Of a DNA stretch of 64,000 bases, positions 43,438-52,502 are shown piece by piece. Within the stretch, counting starts at the first letter, position 1. Each line of letters begins with the position of its first letter. The position numbers were made by a program, and so were the translations under genes. The notes beneath the pieces were generated by a model. The model saw nothing but the letters and a program-made list of their open reading frames with translations. It did no database searches and was not told the origin of the DNA. Source of the stretch: Candidatus Blautia faecipullorum (GTDB lineage: Bacteria; Bacillota; Clostridia; Lachnospirales; Lachnospiraceae); contig DXEG01000045.1 in NCBI GenBank assembly GCA_019115125.1, positions 1 to 64,000 on the forward strand. The letters run 5' to 3'.

Positions 43438-43824
43438 ATGGCAGAAAAGAGAACAACCTATAAACTGCAGGATGTAGGCGGCATTGGTGAAGTAAAGATC
43501 GCGGACGAGGTTGTGACGATCATCGCGGGACTTGCGGCTACAGATGTTGAGGGAGTTGCCTCCATGGGCGGAAATATCACCAATGAGCTGGTAGGCAAGC
43601 TTGGAATGAAGAATTTATCCAAGGGAGTGAAGGTCACAGTTCTGGAGGGTGTCGTAAGTGTGGATCTGACCCTGAATATTGAGTTTGGCAAAAATGTGCT
43701 GGATGTAAGCAAAAAGGTTCAGGATAAGGTAAAAACATCCATCGAGAATATGACCGGCCTGGAAGTGGCGGACGTTAATATCCGTATTGCAGGCGTGGAT
43801 ATGGAGAACGAAAAAGGAAAGTAA
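43438..43824 (+). CDS. Asp23/Gls24 family envelope stress protein
   Basis: A 128-aa cytosolic protein of the Asp23 family, associated with membrane and envelope homeostasis. It has GEVKIADEVVTIIAGLAATD at the N terminus and IEFGKNVLDVSKKVQDKVKT and VADVNIRIAGVDM towards the C terminus. A placement before nusB is common in Clostridia. AGGAGG precedes the ATG, and TATAAT at 43382-43387 marks a probable promoter. Confidence 0.92.
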   Translation: MAEKRTTYKLQDVGGIGEVKIADEVVTIIAGLAATDVEGVASMGGNITNELVGKLGMKNLSKGVKVTVLEGVVSVDLTLNIEFGKNVLDVSKKVQDKVKTSIENMTGLEVADVNIRIAGVDMENEKGK

Positions 43825-43838
43825 CCCTTTCCTTTTTT
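43813..43838 (+). terminator. weak terminator between the Asp23 gene and nusB
   Basis: AAAGGAAAG pairs with CTTTCCTTT, with the stop codon in the loop, followed by TTT. It likely passes part of the transcription into nusB. Confidence 0.55.
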
Positions 43839-43855
43839 CTATATTAGGAGGAAAC

Positions 43856-44368
43856 ATGCGAAGAAGGGAACAGAGAGAACATATTTTTAAACTGCTGTTT
43901 ATGACGCAGTTTAATTCAGAGGGGGACATGCCGGAGCAGCTTTCCCTTTATTTTGACAGCCTTGGGGAGCTTTCGGAGGAGGAACAGTCCTCCATGCAGA
44001 AAAAATACGACAGCATTCTCGCGAATCTGGAGGAGATCGACCGGACGCTGAACGAATACAGCTACGGCTGGAAAACCGGCCGTATGAGCAGGGTGGATCT
44101 CACCGCTCTGCGGCTCGCGGTGTTCGAGATGAAGTTTGACGAGGATATTCCCACGGGAGTCGCCATCAATGAGGCCGTGGAGCTGGCAAAAAGATTCGGC
44201 GGGGAGGATTCCGGATCTTTTGTAAACGGCGTTCTCGGCAAGATCGCCAGCGGGAGGACAGATCCCGGCGAGGCCCATAAAACCCGCCGTCCGACGCACC
44301 AGGCAAAGATCATCATCCGGTCCAAAAAGAATCCGGCTGACAGGGAATCCGAAAAGAGCAAGAACTGA
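43856..44368 (+). CDS. nusB: transcription antitermination factor NusB
   Basis: Binds boxA RNA with NusE (S10) in rRNA antitermination. The 170-aa protein begins MRRREQREHIFKLLFMTQF and has YSYGWKTGRMSRVDLTALRL and PTGVAINEAVELAKRFGGED with GVLGKI. About 25 basic C-terminal residues exceed the usual length. AGGAGGAAAC fixes the start. It opens the nusB-xseA-xseB-ispA-dxs-tlyA-nadK-argR-recN run. Confidence 0.94.
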   Translation: MRRREQREHIFKLLFMTQFNSEGDMPEQLSLYFDSLGELSEEEQSSMQKKYDSILANLEEIDRTLNEYSYGWKTGRMSRVDLTALRLAVFEMKFDEDIPTGVAINEAVELAKRFGGEDSGSFVNGVLGKIASGRTDPGEAHKTRRPTHQAKIIIRSKKNPADRESEKSKN

Positions 44369-44370
44369 TC

Positions 44371-45582
44371 ATGAAAACAATCTATTCTGTGGGCCAGGTA
44401 AACCGCTATGTAAAAAATATGTTCGTCCAGGATTTTGTCCTGAAAAAGATCTATATAAAGGGAGAGGTGTCCAACTGCAAATATCATCCCAGCGGCCATA
44501 TTTATTTTTCGCTGAAGGACGAGACCGGGGTTCTCTCCTGTGTCATGTTCGCTGGAAACCGCCGCGGCCTTGCCTTCCGCATGAAGGACGGAGACCGGGT
44601 GGTGGCCGGAGGCACTGTGGATGTCTATGAACGGGACGGACGGTATCAGCTTTACGCGAAGGAGATCACTCTGGAAGGAGCCGGAGCGCTCTATGAGCGT
44701 TTCCTTGCCCTGAAGGCTGAGCTGGAGGAAATGGGAATGTTTGCCCCGGAGTACAAGCAGCCCATACCGAAATATATCAAGAGACTGGGCGTAGTGACGG
44801 CCCCCACAGGAGCGGCGGTCCAGGACATCAAAAACATTTCTTTAAGAAGGAATCCGTATCTGCAGATCATTCTTTATCCTGCTCTTGTTCAGGGAGAGGG
44901 CGCCGCGGACAGCATTGTGAAAGGAATACGTATGCTGGATCAGGCCGGGGTGGATGTGATCATTGTAGGCCGGGGCGGCGGCTCTATCGAGGATCTCTGG
45001 GCTTTTAATGAAGAAAAGGTGGCCAGGGCTGTTTTTGAGTGCGGAACTCCGGTGATATCGGCAGTGGGGCATGAAACGGATTTTACCATTACGGATTTCG
45101 CGGCGGATCTGAGAGCTCCCACGCCTTCGGCCGCGGCGGAGCTGGCAGTGGACAACTACCGGAATACCGTGGAATCCTTCTGGAATTACCACGACCGTAT
45201 GAGACGCGGCATGAAAGGAAAGCTGGAGCTTTATCAGACCAGGCTCCGCGGTTATCAGATGCAGCTTCAGTATTTAAGTCCCGAGAGCCGGCTGAGAGAA
45301 AACAGGGAACGGCTTCTCAGACTGGAAGAATCCCTCAGAGGCGGAATGGAATGGAAGCTTCAGCGGTACAGGCATACGCTTGGAATTTATCTGGAACGCT
45401 ACAAGGGCCTCTCGCCTCTTCAGAAGCTGAATCAGGGATATTCCTTTGTGGCGGATAAAGGAGGACATGCCGTGACAGGGATCTCCCAGGTAAAACCGGG
45501 GGACAGATTGGAAATCTCCGTCACCGACGGAGTGGTCGAGGCGGAGGTTTTAGGATGCAGGAAGGAAAGCTGGAACGTATGA
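44371..45582 (+). CDS. xseA: exodeoxyribonuclease VII large subunit
   Basis: Catalytic subunit of the single-strand nuclease exoVII. The 403-aa protein has an N-terminal OB fold (KKIYIKGEVSNCKYHPSGHI), the nuclease core (GVVTAPTGAAVQDI, GRGGGSIEDLWAFNEE, ISAVGHETDFTI) and a C-terminal coiled coil. ATGA overlap with xseB couples the subunits. Confidence 0.95.
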   Translation: MKTIYSVGQVNRYVKNMFVQDFVLKKIYIKGEVSNCKYHPSGHIYFSLKDETGVLSCVMFAGNRRGLAFRMKDGDRVVAGGTVDVYERDGRYQLYAKEITLEGAGALYERFLALKAELEEMGMFAPEYKQPIPKYIKRLGVVTAPTGAAVQDIKNISLRRNPYLQIILYPALVQGEGAADSIVKGIRMLDQAGVDVIIVGRGGGSIEDLWAFNEEKVARAVFECGTPVISAVGHETDFTITDFAADLRAPTPSAAAELAVDNYRNTVESFWNYHDRMRRGMKGKLELYQTRLRGYQMQLQYLSPESRLRENRERLLRLEESLRGGMEWKLQRYRHTLGIYLERYKGLSPLQKLNQGYSFVADKGGHAVTGISQVKPGDRLEISVTDGVVEAEVLGCRKESWNV

Positions 45583-45815
45583 CAGACAAAAAAGACCAGA
45601 ACAGGGAACTTTTGGAGGAAAGGCCTTTGGATGAAGTATTTGAGGAGCTGGACCGGCTGGCGGAAAAGCTGGAGGACAGCGGTACTTCCCTGGAGGATTC
45701 TTTTCATTTATATAAAAAAGGAATGGAGCTTTTGAAATACTGTAATGAAAAACTGGACACAGTAGAAAAAAAGATGCTCCAGATGGATGAAGATGGGACA
45801 TTACGGGAATTTTAA
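45579..45815 (+). CDS. xseB: exodeoxyribonuclease VII small subunit
   Basis: A 78-aa helical protein that coats the coiled coil of XseA. It contains LDEVFEELDRLAEKLEDSGT, then SLEDSFHLYKKGMELL. The start at 45579 forms the ATGA overlap with xseA and has GAAGGAAAG upstream; 45555 is an in-frame alternative. It overlaps ispA by 29 bases. Confidence 0.93.
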   Translation: MTDKKDQNRELLEERPLDEVFEELDRLAEKLEDSGTSLEDSFHLYKKGMELLKYCNEKLDTVEKKMLQMDEDGTLREF

Positions 45816-46692
45816 TGATGAACTGAAAAAAAGGACGGAAAAGGCGGAGGAAGTGATCCGCCGCTGGCTGCCGGAGGAAACAGGCTTTGCGAAGACCATG
45901 GCCGAGGCCATGAACTACAGTATGTGCGCGGGAGGAAAACGACTGCGTCCCATCCTGCTTTTGGAAACCTGCCGTCTTTTTGGAGGAGACGAGGCGCTTG
46001 CGGAGCCTTTTATGGCGGCGATCGAGATGATCCATACACATTCGCTGATCCATGATGATCTTCCGGCCATAGATAACGACGATTACCGGAGAGGGCGCCT
46101 GACCACCCATAAGGTTTACGGAGAGGCTATGGGCGTATTAAGCGGCGTGTGCCTTTTGAATTATGCCTATGAGACCATGTTCCGCGCCTTTTCCATGGCG
46201 CCGGGAGACGGGCGCGTTCTCAAAGCAGTCAAGATCATGGCGGAAAAAACCGGGATCCGCGGTATGCTGGGCGGACAGAGCGTGGATGTGGAGAACGACG
46301 GCAAGCCCATAACGAAAGATATGCTGGATTACATTTATCAGCATAAAACCTCCGCGCTGATCGAGGCCGCTATGATGGCTGGAGCGGTGCTGGCCGGAGC
46401 GGACGAAAGGCAGACCTCCCTGGTGGAGGAGGCGGCCCTTAATATCGGCCTGGCCTTTCAGATCCGGGACGATATCCTGGATGTGACAAGCACCAGCCAG
46501 GAGCTGGGCAAGCCTGTCCGCAGCGACGAAAAAAATAATAAAGTCACCTATGTGACGCTTTTAGGCATAGAGGAAGCATCCCGGCAGGTGGCCGGACTTT
46601 CGGAAAAAGCATTGTCGGCTCTTTCGGGGCTGAACAAAAAAAATGAATTCCTGACGGATCTGATCCGTGAGATGGTCAGCCGCAGGAAGTGA
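45787..46692 (+). CDS. ispA: short-chain polyprenyl diphosphate synthase
   Basis: Condenses IPP with allylic diphosphates to farnesyl or geranylgeranyl diphosphate. The 301-aa helical protein has the first Asp-rich motif DDLPAIDND, the chain-length region upstream HTHSLIH, and the second Asp-rich motif RDDILD. GGKRLRP is the N-terminal substrate-binding motif. It lies directly before dxs, the entry enzyme of the MEP pathway. The exact start (45787 or 45793) is uncertain. Confidence 0.93.
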   Translation: MKMGHYGNFNDELKKRTEKAEEVIRRWLPEETGFAKTMAEAMNYSMCAGGKRLRPILLLETCRLFGGDEALAEPFMAAIEMIHTHSLIHDDLPAIDNDDYRRGRLTTHKVYGEAMGVLSGVCLLNYAYETMFRAFSMAPGDGRVLKAVKIMAEKTGIRGMLGGQSVDVENDGKPITKDMLDYIYQHKTSALIEAAMMAGAVLAGADERQTSLVEEAALNIGLAFQIRDDILDVTSTSQELGKPVRSDEKNNKVTYVTLLGIEEASRQVAGLSEKALSALSGLNKKNEFLTDLIREMVSRRK

Positions 46693-46708
46693 AAGAAGGA
46701 TACGAAGG

Positions 46709-48571
46709 ATGTTGGAGAAGATAAAAAAACCAAACGACATTCATAAGATCGCTCTGGCGGATTTCCCGGCTCTGGCCCAGGAAATCCGGGAATTTCTGAT
46801 AGAATCAGTAAGCCGTACAGGCGGCCATCTTGCTTCCAATCTGGGAGTGGTGGAATTAACTCTGGCCCTTCACAATGTACTGGATCTTCCCAAGGATAAA
46901 ATCATCTGGGACGTAGGCCACCAGGCCTATACCCATAAAATCCTCACAGGAAGGAAGGACGGCTTTGAACAGCTGCGGAAGGAAGGCGGCATGAGCGGCT
47001 TTCCCAAAAGAAAAGAAAGTCCCTGCGACGCCTTTGACGCCGGTCACAGCTCGAATTCTGTTTCCGCGGGCCTTGGCTATGTAAGGGCGAGGGATCTTTC
47101 CGGGGACGATTATCATGTGGTTTCGGTCATCGGAGACGGCGCCCTGACAGGCGGGATGGCCTATGAAGCGCTGAACAACGCCGCGGAGCTGAAAACGAAC
47201 TTTATTATTATCCTCAATGACAATAATATGTCCATATCCCGGAACGTGGGCGGGATGTCGTCCTATTTAAGCGCTCTGCGTACGGCGGAGGCCTACACGG
47301 GAATGAAGCTGGGCGTGACAAAAACGCTGAAAAAGGTTCCGAAGGTGGGAACGGCGCTGGTAGATACAGTGCGCAAGACAAAAAGCAGCATCAAGCAGCT
47401 TATCATCCCGGGAATGCTGTTCGAAAATATGGGCCTTACCTATCTCGGCCCTGTGGACGGGCACAATATGCGCCAGATGATGAAGCTTTTCAACGAGGCC
47501 AAAAGAGTGGAAGGCCCGGTGATCGTCCATGTTCTTACGGAAAAAGGACGGGGGTACGCCCCTGCCAGCCGTTATCCGGACAGGTTCCATGGAACGGGCC
47601 CCTTTGATATACAGACAGGCAAACCGCTTTCCGTAAAAAAAGGGAGCACCTGGACGGACGTGTTTGGGGAAACCATGAAAAAACTGGGAAAAGAAGAGAA
47701 AAAGCTGGTGGGGATCACGGCGGCCATGCCGGAGGGCACCGGGCTGAAAAGCTTCGGCAAGATGTTTCCTGAGAGATTTTTTGACGTGGGGATCGCCGAG
47801 GAACATGCGGTGACCTTTGCCGCGGGTCTGGCCCTGGGAGGAATGATCCCTGTGGTTGCCATTTATTCTTCGTTCCTGCAGAGGGCGGTGGATCAGATGC
47901 TCCATGATGTCTGTATGCAGAAGCTTCATGTGATATTCGCCGTGGACAGAGCCGGGCTTGTGGGAGCGGACGGAGAGACTCATCACGGATGCTTTGATCT
48001 TTCTTATCTTACCATGATGCCGAATATGACGGTAATGGCGCCGAAGAACCAGTGGGAGCTGGAAAAAATGCTGGAATTTTGTGTGAGGGCGGAGGGCCCC
48101 TGTGCCGTACGTTACCCAAAAGGGTCTGCCTGTCAGAAATTCGAAGAATTCCAGGCGCCCGTCGAGCATGGGAAGAGCGAGGTGCTTTACAGAGGACAGA
48201 ATACAGCGATCCTTTCCGTAGGCAGTATGACAGAGGTCTGCGGGCAGGTCTATCAGGAATTGAAGGCGCGGGGCGAGAATCCTACCTTTGTCAACGCGCG
48301 GTTTGTGAAACCGCTGGATACCGCTTTGTTGGATGAGCTGGCAAAGGACCACACCCTTTTTGTGACTGTGGAGGAAAATGTAAAAAACGGCGGTTTCGGA
48401 GAGCATGTTGCGGCTTACATGGAAGCCTGCCATCCTGAGGCGCGGGTGCTTCCCATCGCGATCTGGAACCGTTTTATTGAGCATGGAGAGATCAGCAGCC
48501 TGCGGGCCAAAATCGGCCTGTCAGCGCCGGACATTCTCAGCGCCATCGAGGAGTATGAGGAGCAGGAATGA
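46709..48571 (+). CDS. dxs: 1-deoxy-D-xylulose-5-phosphate synthase
   Basis: Joins pyruvate and glyceraldehyde 3-phosphate in the first step of the MEP isoprenoid pathway, using thiamine diphosphate. The 620-aa protein has GDGALTGGMAYEALNNA (ThDP motif), NDNNMSISRNVGGMS, and EEHAVTFAAGLALGG with the catalytic Glu. AAGGAT precedes the ATG. It overlaps tlyA by 4 bases. Confidence 0.96.
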   Translation: MLEKIKKPNDIHKIALADFPALAQEIREFLIESVSRTGGHLASNLGVVELTLALHNVLDLPKDKIIWDVGHQAYTHKILTGRKDGFEQLRKEGGMSGFPKRKESPCDAFDAGHSSNSVSAGLGYVRARDLSGDDYHVVSVIGDGALTGGMAYEALNNAAELKTNFIIILNDNNMSISRNVGGMSSYLSALRTAEAYTGMKLGVTKTLKKVPKVGTALVDTVRKTKSSIKQLIIPGMLFENMGLTYLGPVDGHNMRQMMKLFNEAKRVEGPVIVHVLTEKGRGYAPASRYPDRFHGTGPFDIQTGKPLSVKKGSTWTDVFGETMKKLGKEEKKLVGITAAMPEGTGLKSFGKMFPERFFDVGIAEEHAVTFAAGLALGGMIPVVAIYSSFLQRAVDQMLHDVCMQKLHVIFAVDRAGLVGADGETHHGCFDLSYLTMMPNMTVMAPKNQWELEKMLEFCVRAEGPCAVRYPKGSACQKFEEFQAPVEHGKSEVLYRGQNTAILSVGSMTEVCGQVYQELKARGENPTFVNARFVKPLDTALLDELAKDHTLFVTVEENVKNGGFGEHVAAYMEACHPEARVLPIAIWNRFIEHGEISSLRAKIGLSAPDILSAIEEYEEQE

Positions 48572-49377
48572 AGAAACGACTGGATATTCTGATGACGGAG
48601 AGGGCGCTTGCCCCCTCCCGTGAAAAGGCGAAAGCCTATATTATGTCCGGAAACGTCTATGTGGACGGACAAAAAGAAGATAAGGCCGGAACGATGTTCC
48701 AGGAAACCGTGAACATCGAAATACGGGGAAATACGCTGCCCTATGTGAGCCGGGGCGGACTGAAGCTGGAAAAGGCCATGAAAAATTTTGACGTTGCCCT
48801 GGAAGGAAAAATCTGTATGGATGTGGGAGCTTCCACGGGAGGGTTCACGGACTGTATGCTCCAGAACGGAGCTGTGAAGGTATATTCTATTGACGTTGGA
48901 TACGGACAGCTTGACTGGAAGCTGAGAAATGATCCGAGGGTCGTCTGTATGGAAAAAACCAACATCCGCTATGTGCTGCCGGAGAATTTGGAAGGGCCCG
49001 CTGATTTTTCCTCCATCGACGTATCGTTTATTTCCCTCACCAAGGTGCTTCTGCCTGTGAGAAATCTTCTGACAGCGGAGGGGGAGATCGTCTGCCTGAT
49101 CAAGCCTCAGTTTGAGGCTGGCAGAGAGAAGGTGGGAAAGAAAGGCGTGGTGCGCGATCCCTCCGTGCATCTTGAAGTGATCGAAAAGGTGATCGCGTAC
49201 GCGGCTTCCATCGGGCTGGAGCCCCTTCATCTGTCGTTTTCACCGATCAAAGGGCCGGAAGGAAATATTGAGTATCTTCTGCACCTGAGGAAGCGTCCCG
49301 AAGAACAGGAAATCCTTTCCCGGCCGGATATCATGCCGGAGACTGTGGTGCGGGAAGCGCACCTGCAGTTGGATTGA
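48568..49377 (+). CDS. tlyA: TlyA family rRNA methyltransferase
   Basis: Probable 2'-O-methyltransferase of ribosomal RNA, often annotated as hemolysin A. The 269-aa protein has an N-terminal S4 RNA-binding domain (KKRLDILMTERALAPSREKA) and an FtsJ/RrmJ-type fold with the SAM motif DVGASTGGFTDCML and SIDVSFISLTKVL. It is coupled to dxs. Confidence 0.92.
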   Translation: MKKRLDILMTERALAPSREKAKAYIMSGNVYVDGQKEDKAGTMFQETVNIEIRGNTLPYVSRGGLKLEKAMKNFDVALEGKICMDVGASTGGFTDCMLQNGAVKVYSIDVGYGQLDWKLRNDPRVVCMEKTNIRYVLPENLEGPADFSSIDVSFISLTKVLLPVRNLLTAEGEIVCLIKPQFEAGREKVGKKGVVRDPSVHLEVIEKVIAYAASIGLEPLHLSFSPIKGPEGNIEYLLHLRKRPEEQEILSRPDIMPETVVREAHLQLD

Positions 49378-49388
49378 GGAAGACAGAG

Positions 49389-50249
49389 ATGGATAAGTTT
49401 TATATTATCACAAACACAGCAAAAGACAAAAACCTTGAGATTACAGGCGAGATCGAGGCGTATCTGAAAAAACGGGGAAAACAGTGCCGGGTGCAGCCGG
49501 CGGAGCGAAAGCTGGAGGGCAGTTATCATTACACCAACCCGGATCTGATACCGGAGGGAACGCAGTGTATCCTCGTGCTGGGCGGAGACGGCACGCTTCT
49601 CCAGGCTGCCAGAGACGTGGTACATAGAGAAATTCCCATGCTGGGGATGAATCTTGGAACATTAGGATTTCTGGCAGAGGTGGACAAAAGCTCCATCCCT
49701 TCCGCTCTGGATCAGCTTATCAGCGGCGATTACGAGATCGAGGAGAGGATGATGCTCCAGGGAACCGTCTACCGGGACGGTGAGATCATCGGAAGAGACG
49801 TGGCTCTGAACGACATCGTGATCAGCAGGGAAGGCTCCCTGAGGGTAGTACGCTTCAAAAATTACGTCAATAACGAATATCTGAATTCTTACAACGCCGA
49901 CGGGATCATTATAGCCACTCCCACAGGCTCTACAGGCTACAGCCTCTCCTGCGGGGGGCCGATTGTATCTCCAAACGCAGCCATGACGCTGATGACACCC
50001 ATCGCTCCCCATACGCTGAACACCAGAAGCATTATTTTTCCTGCGGAGGACGTGATCACCGTAGAGCTTGGAGAAGGCCGGAGGCAGGATAAGGAGAAGG
50101 GACTGGCGTCCTTTGACGGCGACACGGTGGTGCCGATGGTGACCGGAGACAGAATTGTGATACAGAAGGCTTCTGTCAGCAGCAGGATCCTCAAGCTGAA
50201 CCATATGAGCTTTGTGGAGGTTCTGCGTCAGAAGATCGGGAATAATTAG
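49389..50249 (+). CDS. nadK: NAD kinase
   Basis: Phosphorylates NAD+ to NADP+. The 286-aa protein has GGDGTLLQAARDV, NLGTLGFLAEVD and TPTGSTGYSLSCGGPIVSP, the ATP and NAD binding signatures. The start at 49389 follows GAGGAAGACAG. It occupies the usual place between tlyA and argR. Confidence 0.95.
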   Translation: MDKFYIITNTAKDKNLEITGEIEAYLKKRGKQCRVQPAERKLEGSYHYTNPDLIPEGTQCILVLGGDGTLLQAARDVVHREIPMLGMNLGTLGFLAEVDKSSIPSALDQLISGDYEIEERMMLQGTVYRDGEIIGRDVALNDIVISREGSLRVVRFKNYVNNEYLNSYNADGIIIATPTGSTGYSLSCGGPIVSPNAAMTLMTPIAPHTLNTRSIIFPAEDVITVELGEGRRQDKEKGLASFDGDTVVPMVTGDRIVIQKASVSSRILKLNHMSFVEVLRQKIGNN

Positions 50250-50267
50250 GAGGCCGGAGGTAATACT

Positions 50268-50717
50268 TTGAAGGTAGCTAGACATGAAAAAATAAAAGAA
50301 CTGATTCAGGAATATGACATTGATACACAGGAGGAGCTGGCGGCCAGACTGAACGAGGCGGGGTTCCGGGTGACTCAGGCTACAGTTTCCCGGGACATCC
50401 GGGCGCTGAAAATGACGAAGGTGGCCGGAGCCGACGGGAAATCCCACTACGCGATCCTGAAGGAATTTCCCGAGGAGCTGGGCGACAAATATACAAGAGT
50501 ACTCCATGACGCGCTGCTGTCCATCGATCAGGGGCAGAATATGGTGGTGATCCGCACGGTGCCGGGTATGGCTATGGGCGTGGCCGCTGCCCTGGACGCA
50601 CTCAAATGGGAGGAAATTCTTGGAAGCATCGCCGGAGACGATACTGTGATGTGCGCGGCGCGGACCTCGGAGCAGGCCTCCGCCGTTGTAAAGCGCCTGA
50701 AGAGCATTCTGCATTAA
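50268..50717 (+). CDS. argR: arginine repressor/activator ArgR
   Basis: Arginine-sensing regulator of arginine metabolism. The 149-aa protein has an N-terminal winged helix (EELAARLNEAGFRVTQATVS RDIRAL) and a C-terminal hexamer domain with GSIAGDDTVMCAAR. TTG start with GGAGG 7-8 bases upstream. Its place in the nusB-recN run is standard in Firmicutes. Confidence 0.94.
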   Translation: MKVARHEKIKELIQEYDIDTQEELAARLNEAGFRVTQATVSRDIRALKMTKVAGADGKSHYAILKEFPEELGDKYTRVLHDALLSIDQGQNMVVIRTVPGMAMGVAAALDALKWEEILGSIAGDDTVMCAARTSEQASAVVKRLKSILH

Positions 50718-50728
50718 GAGGAGAGAAT

Positions 50729-52414
50729 ATGTTAGTTCATTTGCATGTGAAAAATCTGGCTCTGATCGAGGATATTGAAGTGGAATTCGGTCCGGGGCTG
50801 AATATCCTTACCGGTGAGACCGGCGCGGGAAAATCTATCCTTCTGGGCTCCATGCAGTTAATTCTCGGAGGCAGGAGCGCCAGGGATATGATCCGGGCCG
50901 GGGCGCCCTACGCGCTTGTGGAGCTGTTGTTCCAGGTGGAAAATAAAAAGGCCTGGGAAGCGCTGGAAGCCATAGGGATCTTTCCGGAAGAGGGCCAGGT
51001 GCTTTTATCCAGAAAAATTCTTGAAGGCCGCAGCATCAGCAAGATCAACGGCGAGACATGTACCGTCGGCCAGATGAAGGCCGCCGCGTCCTGCCTGCTG
51101 GATATCCACGGGCAGCATGAGCATCAGTCGCTGCTTTATCAGGATAAGCAGCTTGAAATTCTGGACGCCTACGGCAAAGAGAAAACCGATCCCGCAAAGG
51201 CGAAGGTAAAAGAGGCGTACAGGGATTACCGGAATTGTCTGCAGTCCTTAAAGAGTCTGGATACGGACGAGGAGCAGAGAAACCGGGAAAAAGCCTTTCT
51301 GGAATTTGAGCTGAAGGAGATCGACAGCGCCCATCTGACCCCGGGGGAAGACGAGGAGTTGGAGCGGCAGTACAGGAAGCTCAGCAACAGCAGGCTGATC
51401 CTGGAGACTCTTCAGAGTATCCATGTACTGACCGGATACGACCAGGGAGCGGGGGAGTCTGTCGGTTCCGCGGTCCGGGAGCTTTCCAGGGTGACAGAGT
51501 ATGACGAGCAGCTTGAAACAATGGAAACATCCCTTCAGGAGATCGACGCCCTGCTGAATGATTTCAACAGAGAGCTGTCCTCCTATGTGGAGGAAATGAC
51601 CTTTGATGACGAAGCCTTCTATGAGACGGAGAAACGGCTGGATCTTCTGAACGGCCTCAAGGCAAAATACGGGAGAACCATAGAAGATATACAGGCTTAT
51701 CAGGAAGAACGCCTGAAAAAGCTGGAAGATATTGAAAAATATGAGGAACGCTTCCAGGAGGCTCAAAAAAATCTGGAAAAAGCAAAGAGCAGGCTTGAAA
51801 AATATTCGCATGAACTGTCGAAAATCCGGCAAGAATATAGTCATACCCTGACAGAAAAAATCCTGGAGGGGCTCAGAGACCTGAATTTCCTTGACGTAAA
51901 ATTCCGCATCAGCTTTAAAAAGAAAAAGGAATTTACGGATAATGGATTTGACGATATCGAATACGAAATTTCCACGAATCCCGGCGAGGATGTGAAGCCT
52001 CTGGGAAAAATCGTATCCGGAGGAGAGCTTTCCAGGATCATGCTTGCCCTGAAAGCGATCCTGGCTGACCGCGACCAGATCGAGACTTTGATTTTTGATG
52101 AGATCGATACCGGGATCAGCGGAAGGACCGCTCAGAAGGTATCCGAAAAAATGGCCGTGATCGGAAAGCATCATCAGGTGCTGTGCATCACGCACCTTCC
52201 TCAGATCGCCGCAATGGCGGATACTCATTTTGAGATTGAAAAGCACCAGAAAGGAGCAGAGACGATCACAGAGATCCATCCCCTTGAGGGCGACGCTTCG
52301 GTTCGCGAGCTGGCGAGACTTCTGGGCGGCGCTGAGATCACGGAGGCTGTTTTCAGAAACGCCAAAGAAATGAAAGAATTGGCACAGGTACATAAAAATA
52401 CAAGACTGAAATAG
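50729..52414 (+). CDS. recN: DNA repair protein RecN
   Basis: SMC-like ATPase acting at double-strand breaks. The 561-aa protein has Walker A GETGAGKSILLGS, two coiled-coil arms (about 165-380), the ABC signature KIVSGGELSRIMLALKAIL and Walker B LIFDEIDTGISG. The start at 50729 follows AGAGGAGAGA, 11 bases after argR. Confidence 0.95.
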   Translation: MLVHLHVKNLALIEDIEVEFGPGLNILTGETGAGKSILLGSMQLILGGRSARDMIRAGAPYALVELLFQVENKKAWEALEAIGIFPEEGQVLLSRKILEGRSISKINGETCTVGQMKAAASCLLDIHGQHEHQSLLYQDKQLEILDAYGKEKTDPAKAKVKEAYRDYRNCLQSLKSLDTDEEQRNREKAFLEFELKEIDSAHLTPGEDEELERQYRKLSNSRLILETLQSIHVLTGYDQGAGESVGSAVRELSRVTEYDEQLETMETSLQEIDALLNDFNRELSSYVEEMTFDDEAFYETEKRLDLLNGLKAKYGRTIEDIQAYQEERLKKLEDIEKYEERFQEAQKNLEKAKSRLEKYSHELSKIRQEYSHTLTEKILEGLRDLNFLDVKFRISFKKKKEFTDNGFDDIEYEISTNPGEDVKPLGKIVSGGELSRIMLALKAILADRDQIETLIFDEIDTGISGRTAQKVSEKMAVIGKHHQVLCITHLPQIAAMADTHFEIEKHQKGAETITEIHPLEGDASVRELARLLGGAEITEAVFRNAKEMKELAQVHKNTRLK

Positions 52415-52502
52415 GTCTGTTCACCGCATAATAAGAGAGGATGATCCAGGAGAGATGATTCTCTCTTTTTTTCTTGAACTGAGGATGAAAGGATGTGGCA
52501 GA

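Noticed and set aside
47267-48484. 405-codon minus-strand frame opposite dxs
   Set aside because: Shadow of a conserved enzyme gene, without start signals or domain motifs.
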